Of a stretch of 64,000 bases of DNA, positions 1 through 10,954 are shown piece after piece (position 1 is the first letter of the stretch; the number at the start of each line of letters is the position of its first letter). The stretch is from assembly GCA_032622095.1 (NCBI GenBank), contig CP136066.1:204434978-204498977 (forward strand), in the 5' to 3' direction. This DNA is from Siphonodentalium dalli. Its lineage: Eukaryota > Mollusca > Scaphopoda > Gadilida > Siphonodentaliidae. The position numbers and the translations under genes are program-made. The notes under the pieces are model-generated. The model saw only the letters and a list, made by a program, of their open reading frames with translations, ran no database searches and was not told the DNA's origin.

Positions 1-2780
1 ATCCTGAATTCCACTATTATACTGGTATTTAACCATTACCGTTTTGTTAATTTGGTAAAAGATGGATAATCCAAAATCATATTTCACACAAATATTATTC
101 AACATCAGGTCACACTAATACGGTATCATACATATTAGTCCAGTGCATTTATGGTTTTACCCAGAACTAATTGCAACAGAATGTTTTTTTGCTGGAATAG
201 GTACAGATACCCTCCATAAACAACATACTAAAAATCAGCAAAATTCGGAAAAAGGGAAATTGGTTATTTTCGTGAAATAAATTTGGGAAAATTTGGTCAA
301 ATCATCAATTTATGGATTTTCTTTAACGTATATAAAAAAATTAAATACACAAGTCCTACAAATATCATGCCTATTTTGTTGTCCTCACTTTCCTGAATCC
401 AGACCTGAAAACCAATGTCAGAGTTTTTGAGTATTTTTCGAGTTGTGTGCCTTCAAAAATGTGCATTTACCTTATTTCGGAGCCTAAATTTCGCATAATG
501 AGCCAAATGTCGTATTTTATGGTTAATTATTTTTAAAAAGAGCGCAAAATGCAGAGCTTTTTCACTGTTTTTGTAATTTCGTCACTAGATAAAACACAAA
601 AAATGATTAATATGTGCATCCATGGTTAAGAAGAATAAAATATTCTCAAACAAAATGTGTGTTCCATTGTATGGACTTAGCCAAATTTGCCACTGACACA
701 GAACCCGTGTGATGAAATGCCATATTTGAGGTCATGTATATAACGCAATAAATTAAAATCTATATGCTCTGCTTTTCTCGCTACCTTTTAAGAATACAAG
801 ATTGAACAAATTGTGATGGAATTTCTAAATACATTGGTGAAGAAAATTAAATTATGGCTCCATGAACTCGTAGTCTAGCCTCTTTCCGAAAATGCTATTG
901 TGGGGCGTTTCTGTCAATTTTTTAAAGGTTTTTGTGCATATTCAGAAATATTAACGAAAGTTTATTGTGTAAAAGTATTTGATATTTCTTCTTATATCAG
1001 TTTTACGTTGAGAAAATAACATTTCAATGGTTATACATATGAATGTCACTGGATTTCACTCATCATTTCGGGAATATTACTCCAAATTTGAATGGCAGAA
1101 ATATGGGGTAGGGGAAAGCATATCAACAAAAACTATAAAATCAGGCATCTTGAAACATACAACTTTATATTATCAGCTGCTGCATGTATTGTTCTTTCAT
1201 ACGTAATTTAGCACTTTCTTTGTTTATATTCATTGACAGAGCTATAATCTTTTTTGTCGTAAAGTGGCAGTGAAATTTCAAATTGGCATTTTGAAATTGT
1301 TTTTAAACAACATGGCCATAACATTCTAAATAAAAGTTCAGTAACGCATTAAGCCGTTTAATAAAGCAACAGGAATATATACAAACTGGAAGAAAACAAC
1401 TTTGTGTCTGAAATGGCTGTATTTTGGTGATATTACATTTTATGATTTCTCTTACCCCTATACAAACGTTCAAATTTGGAGTTAGTTTACTGAAAAATGA
1501 GAGAAATCAAGTGACATACGAGGGCATAACCAATGTAAGGCTTAATTTTCAACACTAAAGTGTTGGGGGAGTAAAGTTCAAATAATGTTACACATTAAAA
1601 CACCATTTGCTTTTTCTATTTATGCCCAAAAACCGTTTTGAATGGACAAAAATGTCTCAACATGGCATTTTTGGAAACAAGTTAAGACTAAGGATTCAAA
1701 GGGCCATAAGTTGATTTTCTTAAATAAAGTTTTGTTAATACCTTTGCAATTTGTTCAATCTAGTATACTTAAAAGGTTACAAGAAAAGCAGGGCATATGG
1801 ATATAAAATGATTGAGTTACATGACCTCAAATATTGCATTTCATCACACAGGTTCTGTGTCAGTGGCAAATTTGGCTAAGTCCATACAATGGAACACACA
1901 TTTTGTTTGAGAATATTTTATTCTTCTTAACCATACTTGCACATATTAATCATTTTTTGTGTTTTATCTAGTGAGGAAATTACAAAAACAGTGAAAAAGC
2001 TCTGCATTTGGCGCGTTTTTTAAATAATTAACCATAAAATACGACATTTGGGTCATTCTGCGAAATTTAGGCTCCGAAATAAGGTAAATTCCCGTTTTTG
2101 AAGGCACACAACTCGAAAAATACTCAATAAATCTAGCAATGGTTTTCAGTTCTGGATTCAGGAAAGTGAGGACAACAAAATAGGAATGATATATGTATGA
2201 CTTGTTAATTTGATTTTGTTATATACATCCATGAAAATCCATAAATTGATGATTTTACCATATTTTCCCTAATTTATTTCACGAAATTCACCAATTTCCC
2301 TTTTTCCGATTTTTGCTGATTTTTAGTATGTTGTTTATGGAGGGTTTATGTACTTATTCCAGCAAAAAAAAATTCTGTTGCAATTAGTTCCGGGTTTGGC
2401 ATTTTTTCTCATAAATGCACTGGACTATATAGTTTATCCATGAGAATGATTTATCATGACGGCACACGATAAGCAACTCAATTAGCATGCAATTAGTTGA
2501 AATATTGTTATGAAGGAGTGATTGAGTCATCCTGCTATTGTCATTTAGAACGGGATATATTAGTAATGAATAACAAAGCTGGCGCAAAAGATGTCACAAC
2601 GAATTTTGTCGGAAGACTGTTCATTCGCTGCGATATTGTTAAGAGTGTAAGAGTGACACTTGGCTGTGCACTGGTATGTGCCGTCTTCTATTCCCGACGC
2701 AAATAAAGGAAACATGAATATGTTATAGTCAGATATCACTATAATAGTGGAACATCACTATAATAGTGGAATTCAGGATG
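1..2780. mobile_element. Large foldback (long inverted repeat) element
   Basis: Roughly 1-1125 and 1440-2780 are diverged inverted copies of each other. For example, 155-260 pairs with 2290-2400, 540-720 with 1850-2000, and 790-960 with 1620-1785. The outermost 'atcctgaattccactatta' at position 1 is matched inverted at about 2760-2780. A loop of about 300 bp separates the arms, and the right arm has some 200 bp extra near 2430-2740. No transposase frame was found. The left boundary coincides with the window edge, so the element may extend further. Confidence 0.8.
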
Positions 2781-2968
2781 TGCCTGACCTGTCTATAGTG
2801 AATATTGTTGAAATAGCTGCCAAAAATTGTCGATCCCCACTTTTATATTTTAATTTTACAGAAGCAAATCGCATGATGAACAAGTCCGAGAACAAGTTTT
2901 TATCGTTCTATGTATTTATAGAACAAACGATGGTAAGCTTTACGACTCGGTTCGTCATCTCTAGTAAA

Positions 2969-3097
2969 TACCCCAGGGTCGAAGGTCGAACACAAGGGTC
3001 AGTTAATACCCCAGGGTCGAAGGTCGAACACAGAGGTCAGTTAATATCCCAGGGTCGAAGGTCGAACACAGGGGTCAGTTAATATCCCAGGGTCAAA
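2969..3097. repeat. 38-bp tandem repeat, about 3.3 copies
   Basis: The motif cagggtcgaaggtcgaacac recurs at 2974, 3012, 3050 and (broken) 3088, an exact 38-bp period. Confidence 0.9.
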
Positions 3098-3099
3098 AT

Positions 3100-3790
3100 A
3101 CAGGGTTCCGGAACCTTTTTTTTTATTATTTTATTATATTATTTTTAGAAGTTTCTCCCCATTTTGAGGAAATCACACCAAGCATGGGGGAAAATGGCTT
3201 CAAAAACACTATTTTTCAAAATATCAAATGTGTTGACAGCACTACCCGTTCCTTAGATATTATTCTTCATCACAAACACCCATAAAATATGATAAAGCAA
3301 AACAAGTTTGAAAACTCTAATCCCAAATTCAAAACCTGGTAGATTTGTTTCAAAATCCGATGTCCTCGCCAGACGTCTAGCTATGTATTGACCTAAAATA
3401 TACGTAATTATTAGCTATGTAAGCGGCCAATGTAGTAGCAAATAGCTGAAATCATAGAAACATTCCCCCTTCTCGCTCCCAGAATGCAAAATAATTCAAA
3501 CTAAGATATAGAGTTATTCCCCTTCCATTGAAAATAATAGACTTTGCAAAACAGTCCAGCTGAAACTTAAGCAAGACAACATGCTGGTACCTCAACAAAA
3601 ACAATATGTTCACAGTTTGTTACACCAGATAAGTTGATAATACAATGTTTTGGAGCTTCCTCTTTCAAATGGTATATAATATGGCATATGTTTTACATAA
3701 TGTTATCTGGGGGTTTGAAAATTAAACCCTGTGGTCTTAAATCGAGATGTCGAATCGGACTTGGCAAAATTAATGTTCACAATATATAGT
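3100..3790. repeat. T-rich tract and degraded MITE copy
   Basis: A T-rich run lies at about 3117-3150. Positions 3497-3710 align with 38124-38338, the end of the expanded MITE described below (shared 'gatatagagtta', 'cccttcca', 'aatacaatgtttt', 'gcttc.tctttcaaat'). No gene is seen. Confidence 0.6.
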
Positions 3791-3853
3791 CAGTGGGCTG
3801 GAATACCCGCACAGCGGGCTGGAATACCGGCACAGTGGGTTGGAATACCGGCA
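3791..3853. repeat. 21-bp tandem repeat, three copies
   Basis: Three copies of cagtgggctggaataccggca with one or two differences each, directly before the inverted-repeat transposon. Confidence 0.85.
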
Positions 3854-3868
3854 CCACACCTAATATAC

Positions 3869-5031
3869 TAGTCCAAGTCTTCTTGTACTAAAACCAGCTA
3901 AGATATTGGGATGGCGATGCTGGTCTTTAGTCCAAGACCGCTTGTATACCAATCCTTTGACACGACTTACGCCCACGATCTGTGGCGGGAATTTGTGGTG
4001 TATTTTACTGGATTTACCTAGCAAATTAATACATGATGCTATATGCATCGGAAAGGCTTACATCTTATGGTCATAATGGTGTATAATAATCTAACTTTAA
4101 TGTTAAATTACACATAGAATATTCCGGTTGATTGCCACACACATCGATTTGTTTCTCTGTTTGTTTACATTTTAACCGAAAGCCGAAGTGGTCCGAATAA
4201 GTTCGGCATAATCCGCTGTTTGTTCTACTAATTCTACTTTCTGTTTCTATATATAGCGCGGGTTTTCCGAACAAAAATAGCGAAAACCGATCGCCCGAAA
4301 GTCCAGTTTTCTATGTGCTTTCAGAACAATTCCCGCACTAAAAACTTAATGACATAATGGAGGATCAGAACGGTAGTTTTGTTGACAATTTTCGCAAGCA
4401 ACTTGTCAAAATTAGAGCAAATTAGAACTCTTGTGTCTGACTTGCCATGCGTGATGTGCATTTGACATCTGTGTTGATAAAATAATCGGAGAACCGAATC
4501 ACACAGTTTCGAAATATAGTTCTTCCGTTTTAGTGGGACTTTTCAAACTTAAGGTTCATTTATTTAGTGTATTACATTTATATCTCCAATGTTTAATTAA
4601 TCTATTTATTATTTTATTTATTGACACACATAATTACGATTACAATGGAGAATTCATCGCAATTTGCGTTGTTGTCCAAAATCTACGGAATATTTTCAAC
4701 GGAAAATGCCGAACGCAGTTCGCAAGGTCAACTGAGTTCGCATACTTTAAAAAATATGTAAACACTGCGGCAAATGTTTCTTTTCACATTAAATTACCGC
4801 TTTCAATTCACAACCGATGTGGGTTTCAGATAAAATAGCATGTCTTCTGCGGAAACTATCCGTTTATTGTAGCAATTGTGATATTTTATTTCATATAATT
4901 GTGGTTTTATTTGAGCGGATCACTAACGCTTAAGTCCTGTCAAAGGAATGCATGGGCCTGGAACTCGGACTAAAGACCGGCACCTCCATCCCGATATCTT
5001 AGCCGGCTTTAGTACGAGAAGACTTGGACTA
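3869..5031. mobile_element. 1.16-kb non-autonomous transposon, 9-bp target duplication (Mutator-like)
   Basis: Terminal inverted repeats of about 100 bp begin tagtccaagtct and end in the inverse at 5031. Both sides carry the direct repeat ctaatatac (3860-3868 and 5032-5040). A perfect 9-bp duplication with long terminal repeats is typical of Mutator-like elements. The interior has no recognisable transposase; the longest frame (4533-4838, plus) resembles nothing I know. Confidence 0.8.
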
Positions 5032-5040
5032 CTAATATAC

Positions 5041-5631
5041 ATGCATGGTCCATCGTTCGTGTGTGTATGATGACTATTGAAGAAAACGGTGTTATTTGTA
5101 TCATATCAGTTTCGGTGATATGTTACGTTTATAGTTATACACATGTTGTACTCATTGACCATGATATATTCATATAAAGAAATATATGTTGTTGTTAAAT
5201 AATAAACGTTGATGTTGGAAGTTAGAGTTATATTTAAATATTTACATAGCCCGCCTGTGTCACATTAAATCGTGGTCGGTGATTTTGGTAAACTGCCAAT
5301 TAAGCTACCAGTTGCATAACCCAATAACACACAAACCCCAAATAACACACGAACACGACGTCACAAATTGTTGACCTGATCTGACCTAATCACTAAAAGC
5401 GGTCAGCAGAATAATTGGGCGTGCTTTTCAAATTCCAGCCGAATTGCATCTGAAGCCAGTTATTTATATCGATTACGTTATCGTTATTAATAAAAGCTTG
5501 TATATCTTATATAGGGTTGACTTAATGTGCTGCCTGTGTTGGTCTCAAATTATCGGCAGATGTTGTGAAAATAAATAAAAATACACTCAACATTTTTATG
5601 GGATTAAATCATCAAAAATCTATATAAATAT
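5041..5631. other. No gene seen
   Basis: AT-rich unique-looking sequence. I see no exon, RNA gene or clear repeat. Confidence 0.5.
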
Positions 5632-5776
5632 AAGAAATGAATGTAGTGTGTGTGCGTTATTGTGGGAGACGGTCCTGTGGTCGTTGTGGGCACATTTAGT
5701 GTAAAATAAATGTGCCCTAAAAACGACCATAGCGCCGTATCCCCCAATAACACACACATACTACATTCATTTCTTA
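5632..5776. repeat. 145-bp hairpin (imperfect palindrome)
   Basis: aagaaatgaatgtagt at 5632 is mirrored by its inverse ending near 5776. The arms include tgtgtgcgttattg/caataacacacaca and gggcacattt/aaatgtgccc around a short loop at about 5700. It is probably a small foldback MITE. Confidence 0.75.
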
Positions 5777-6274
5777 ATTGTTCCCCTATTTTCTGAATTG
5801 CATGGACTTTACACTATCAAATTATTTATATAAGCAATTGAAAATACTAGCTCTGTTGACACCCCCCCCCCCCCCTCATAATTTGAAAATTACTCAGGTC
5901 CTTCGAGATATTTGGTTATATTTAGAAAATTACAAACTAATGTAGCTGGTCCCGAAAACAATTGAGGTGGTACACTAAGCACAGCCCAATACCAATACCA
6001 AAAAATGGCAATCAGAACCAAAAATCCGATACACTATTCTTATAAGTCTAGAAATTTGAGAATATTTTTTCTTATTTTTGACTGGTAAGTAAGAACGTGC
6101 CTTTTTTAACGTATTAGAAATAATTTCTAGCTTTACGAAATATATTTTGTAGATATAAGAGCATAAACATTTTCTAAGTATACTCACAAATTATCTAGTC
6201 TTTTTCTACTTTTCTAGTTTTGTGAGAAAATAATTTCTTAAGAAATTAAATTATTTCTTACCTTTTTCTAGATG
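5777..6274. other. No gene seen; short poly-C
   Basis: A C homopolymer lies at about 5861-5876; the rest is AT-rich with many 'aagaaa/tttctt' runs. No coding signal. Confidence 0.5.
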
Positions 6275-6970
6275 AGAAAAAGACTTTAAGAAATTATTTC
6301 TTAATATTAAGAAATCGTGAGAAAAAAAATTGGTCCTTTCTTACAAAATAGTAAGAAAATTAAAAGAAATTTATTTTTCTAACTATTAGAAAATCTGATG
6401 CGAGAAAATTAAAAAAGTATATACTCCAAAGATAATATTTCTTGTTTTAAGTTTTAAAATCCTTTTTGGAAGTGCAATACTAACAACTTAGAGATAGAGG
6501 TAAATGATTAACTATCGGCCGCAAAGATCGCGCCTCGTCGAAATTCGATCCCAATCATTTCGTGAAAACTCCTGTTTGTCTTCATCGATCTGCCAATATC
6601 ATATTACTCGCGTTGTCTGAAATCGATGGTGTATGTTGGAGATAAACACTGTTAGTTTGAATTTCCTGACACACGATCAGACCTCAAAGTGAAGGTGGAA
6701 GTCTCCATTATGTCCAACAAACATCATGTATATCATATATACAAAGAACGTCACGAATGTGTTAATGGGTTTGTTGATACGACACGAGTGCTAGCGCAGA
6801 ATGATAGAACGAGAGGTGCAGCATCGATTTCTATCCTTCAGTGGTGGCACAAGTGCCGTATCAACAGACCCATTAACACACGTGTCGTTCTGTGGTTATT
6901 ACATACCACGATGTCGCCACCCGTCCTATAGAATCCGTGAATTAAAAAAAACAGACTTACAATGTTTATA
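6275..6970. repeat. Dispersed 0.7-kb repeat, copy 1
   Basis: Aligns over its length with 25745-26465. Shared landmarks are the 'taagaaat' hairpins, 'aacaacttagagatagagg', 'cctcgtcgaaattcgatccc', 'gtttgtcttcatcga', 'tgtccaac.aa.atcatgta' and 'tgtcgccatccgtccta'. The open frame at 6689-6931 is not conserved between the copies, so it is not treated as a gene. Confidence 0.75.
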
Positions 6971-8080
6971 GACCTTGAGCTACCATATGGCCACCCTCCC
7001 CCTATGCGGATTTTAGCCGACTATGTTTTCCGGTAGAGGGTGTATTTCACATATTTTTCTGCTTGTTTGCCACTCGGGGGTGGGGGCTTTTTCATTTTAT
7101 AGCGATTTTCAACAAACTACTGTGATTTTTTGCGATAAAATCCTCATTGGGCCTCAATACTAAAACTATATGTATCTTTTCAAACTCATTTTCATTCGAA
7201 CTGTATATAATAAGTGTTTGCATCGATAGCGTTACATGGGTACCTGACTCGATATTTTTCTTAAAGTGACACCGATGATTCGATTTTTTATTTATTTTGA
7301 AGATATATCTAAAAAGTACAGTATGTGGACTTACGCATGCATAATGTAATTAAACTATGATAAATACCGTTGTTTCCATGATTTTCCTCGAGAATATAGG
7401 CCAGGGCAGTTTTCTATAACATTCCACGAGCACATGGGTGTATATAGGTAGTCCTTGTTCACATGTTTCGAGGCCATTGAATCCAAGATGGCCGCCAAAA
7501 TGGAATATCTGACCTGGTAAATTTTAATTCACAATCACTCAGTGAGTTTATGGGATATCATGTCGCGCGATATGTCATTCTATTGATAATTGAGTACTCC
7601 TTATTTTTAGGTATCAATAAATTTCATATATTCAAAATGGCCGCCAAGATGGCCGCCGGAAGTGGAAAATATGACGCTTTTTCACTAATATCTTCTAGAT
7701 CAGTTTCTGCTGTTTGGAACTGGTTGAGGATTGTGACCTTATTTATATATCTTTATTTTAACCTATCTTTGGGGTAATGAAAAAGACAATTATTGGGTCC
7801 CTAACCCCTTCCGATCCCTCAAAAGTTTGATTTTACAGAACGCGGTATAAAATTTCACAATCGGTTTTCTAGTCATGTTTCAATAAGGAATGAGCAGAAC
7901 TGTGGAAAGTAAGTGAGGCAAGACATTACCCATGGATATTCCAAATCATAAGAACACAAGTTGTTTCTTTGGCCCAAAATGGCCGCCAAAATATGGAAAA
8001 TGGTAGATATTTTTGACACAATCGAAAGAACCTTTATATACATCAATCCTCACTAGAATCACTGTCAGATAGATAGTAGA
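6971..8080. other. No gene seen; 'atggccgcc' motifs
   Basis: The motif aagatggccgccaaaatgg recurs near 7487, 7640 and (variant) 7975, as in dispersed repeats near 52.7, 57.2 and 58.0 kb. No intact coding region. Confidence 0.45.
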
Positions 8081-8697
8081 GTAGAGAATGTAACAATCGT
8101 CGTCTGAACTGATATCATCATTGTCACCTGAATGATAATTCTCTGTGCAACTCTCGGACTCGCTCAGGATATCTATGAGTGCAATTGGAGCTGGGTCCCC
8201 ACTTGTCCAATCTATGTCAATTCTGTCCATATCGTCCAATTTCCAATCGGACTAGGAATATCTGGACACGGGATGTGAGAATTCTTCCAGATCAGCGCCT
8301 GATAGTTTTCCCTGTCTGTGTGCTTCTTAAGGGACCAACGGCATGATGGTAATAAACTCATATCAGTGCCAGTAGAACTACCGATGATAGCCCCGGCTTT
8401 CACTTGGAACTTCTTATTAAACATGTCGTAACGTAGGTTATCGATATCCCAATAAGTTTTTCCACCTTACTTCGCGCACACGAAACGCTCGAGTTCTGCG
8501 TATACTTCTATGGGGATGTCAATGTCCCGACCGACGGATTCGAATGTATTAAGAAACTCAGGTTGATCAGTTAAGAGTTTCATTGGAACGAGTTTTCCTC
8601 GTCGTACAAATGCGCTTGCTGTGTCGCATCCAGTGAATGCGTGCACAGTGGGAAGTACATTGCAAAGATCCTGGCTTGTATTGTCGGGTGTGATGGT
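8081..8697 (-). pseudogene. Broken gene of the invertebrate 'HAFTGCDT' family
   Basis: Reading the minus strand from 8697 gives DLCNVLPTVHAFTGCDTASAF, then RRGKLVPMKLL, SVGRDIDIP, a stop TAA (8469-8467) after ERFVCAK, then YWDIDNLRYDMFNKKF. It continues with LLPSCRWSLKKHTDRENYQA, IWKNSHIPCPDIPSPIGN, a -1 frameshift near 8238, and DIDWTSGDPAPIALIDILSE ending in an acidic tail. The combination HA.TGCDT.SAF / LPp...L..H..RanYQa.IW / P..PSP.G / i.W..g.PAP...l.lls matches, from memory, a large family of uncharacterised proteins repeated many times in mollusc, cnidarian and other invertebrate genomes, some copies of which end in a cysteine-rich domain. The stop and frameshift mark this copy as dead. 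The family's biochemical function is not known to me; its copy number suggests association with mobile DNA. Confidence 0.7.
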
Positions 8698-8848
8698 GCT
8701 TTTATTTTATAGTCATGATCATGGTTGAGGCGAACGCCATTTACGTCACGTGACGTCAACAGGATGCGCATATATGTTCCATACGGATTTCTAAATATGG
8801 AACATTAGTAACAAGCGAATCACACATTTTTTCGGAAGAGTATTATAA

Positions 8849-9088
8849 TTAAAGGTACTCAATCCGATCAGACGCTCCTAAGTTACTATTTATTTGGCTT
8901 CGGGGGTAAAAATATTTGATTCGAGTCGAGGAACCCACACATCAAAGCTCAGAGTGATTAGATATCGATGTTTGAAGTTTGCGATTTCTATTGTTTGTGG
9001 GACAGAACCTGCCGGTCAAACGGACGGTCTTGCAGATAAAGATGGATAACTCTAAAATCAGCCATTGAAATCACTGTTAGATTAGCCG
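8849..9088 (+). mobile_element. TTAA-flanked 'GGTACTCAA' MITE, truncated
   Basis: Begins TTAAAGGTACTCAATCCGAT, then the family landmarks 'ttcgggggtaaaaa.tatttg', 'ttcgagtcgaggaaccca', 'tcaaagctcagagt' and 'gataactctaaaatca'. The right half and terminal repeat are lost at a junction shared with 21662-21690 ('atcagccattgaaatcactg'). Confidence 0.75.
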
Positions 9089-9180
9089 TAAGTGAGTGGG
9101 TTTCCTCCACCATTAAACTGGCAATGTGGTTATATGGCCTTAGTTGCTGAAAGCGACATTAAGCCCCAATCAATCAATTA
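9089..9180 (+). mobile_element. SINE 3' tail fragment
   Basis: Contains 'tatggccttagttgctgaaa', 'gcgacattaagcccc' and an AATC-type tail (aatcaatcaatta). This matches the 3' end of tRNA-derived SINEs that I recognise from molluscs. The tRNA-like head is absent. Confidence 0.65.
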
Positions 9181-10363
9181 CTCTTCTCGTCTCCCATTTA
9201 TGTTTCCTGTTCACACCTCTCGCACCCACGCACACCCCACTATTCCACCCCACACTACTCTCTGCAAACTACTGTGTAGGTAGAATGCCATTGGCGCTGG
9301 ACACATGGTGTGTACCTCCAATATCTATACAGTATTGTATACATGTGTATACACATGTTGTGTATGTTTTTCTATATTTACACATATATGTGTAAACACT
9401 TGAACATATATGTGTATCGAGTACTATTGACATGCGCACTGATACTGAACACTCATTCTACACGTGTTGCCTCAGTTTGGAAGCCATATTGGTTTGTTGG
9501 TGTTGATCACCGTTTCGACTCCAATAAGGACCAAGACCACTGAATTTGAGCCGTTATACAAGAAGAATATCTTTAGTAAAGGTGAGAATATTTATGCAAA
9601 CATACGAAGAACGTAATTAGATACTTCGTAGGCCCTACATAATGTTAATTGAAGGTAAATTCGACGAAACAGTAGGCTAATGCGTTAGTCCTGGAATTTA
9701 CACTCGACTCATCATCAATTGGTAATGTTATTTTATACTAGCAGTTGGAACTAATAACTATATATCCAAATTTCAAAAGTTATTTAGTCTTAGTATGGAA
9801 GCCGGAATCCGGTAAAGGTATCGAACAAATGTGTCCGGAAATTACCTTTCCCTGCGACCTTGACCTTCTATTTCTGCCGTAAAAATTCGCATAATTTCGT
9901 GTTCGACAACACGTATACTGCACTTTCTGCAGTACTATTCCTTAAATTATACTCAGTTCTCAACAATGTGAAGTATGCCTACATATTCATTTTTCTAAAT
10001 GAAAAAAACTCCAACAGGCTGTCACTCACTGACTGTTCACTGGCAACATGCACGCACAGGCATTCTGAAACTTTCAGTGAAAGTTCTGTCGAGTTCTGAA
10101 CACAGAACAGTGAGTGATAAATAATTAAAATACATTTATATTATTTATTAATAACTGCCTATAAGTGAACATTCAGACAACCATGATACAATCGTATATG
10201 ACAGCTGACGTAAGTGGAGGAATCGTGGCCCGATGAGATCATGATTGCGATGTTGACATGTTGTCGTACGTCATGATGTCGATGATTGATATCGTACTAG
10301 TAGTACTCGTACCCGCTGGACTGTCAGGGCAAAACAATTGTCCATTGGCACACATTGTATTTG
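9181..10363. other. No gene seen; tacacatatatgtgta palindromes
   Basis: At 9335-9420 several overlapping palindromes of the type acacatatatgtgt occur, related to those at 20870-21290 and 63120-63220. The rest has no coding or RNA signal I can support. Confidence 0.5.
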
Positions 10364-10954
10364 CCGTTCGGCCGCGGAGTCAAGAGTTTGTAACTGTAGC
10401 AGTTGAGCACTGCGGCCGAACGGCAAGTGAACCGCGGCCGAATGGCAAGTACACCACGGCCGAACGGGAAGTATATACACTGCGGCCGAATGGCAAGTGC
10501 ACCATGGCCGAAAGGCAACTACAATGGAGCCGAATGGCATGTACAACATGGTTAGATTTCTAGTTTGTATCGTCTTTTTTCAGTTTAACCCTTTACCCAA
10601 CAAACCGGCCAAATAAAGCTTCAACAGCCTAAAATATCTTCAGTCTGTCTCAATAGAACCATACAAATATGGATATCATTGGAACCGGCTCCTTGACCAC
10701 ATTGTGATAGTTATAGTTATGCCCTGCATTCCAATGCCAATGCATTCTCTTATATATGCGAGTCGACCATAGGTCGCCTCGCATTGGTCGACTCGCATAT
10801 ATAAGAGAATGCATTGGCACAGGGCCGTTCTGTTGGGTAAAGGGTTAATGAACGTACACCGTGGCAACTACATGTACACCATGGCCGACTGGCAAGTACA
10901 CTGCGGCCCAACTGTAGTTAGTAGGTGGAGCATCAGTGTAGAAGGTTTTGCATT
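10364..10954. repeat. GC-rich 22-26-bp tandem repeat split by a MITE
   Basis: Units resembling gcggccgaatggcaagtaca repeat about six to eight times at 10364-10560 and resume at 10850-10920 (ccatggccgactggcaagta). The TTAA MITE at 10585-10848 was inserted between them. Confidence 0.75.
10585..10848. mobile_element. Type-B core MITE (TTAA-flanked)
   Basis: Starts TTAACCCTTTACCCAACAAA and ends in the inverse ..gttgggtaaagggTTAA. It carries one collapsed copy of the palindromic core (gccaatgcattctcttatat ... atataagagaatgcattggc at about 10735-10820). TTAA flanks and CCCTTT termini are piggyBac-like. No transposase. Confidence 0.85.
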
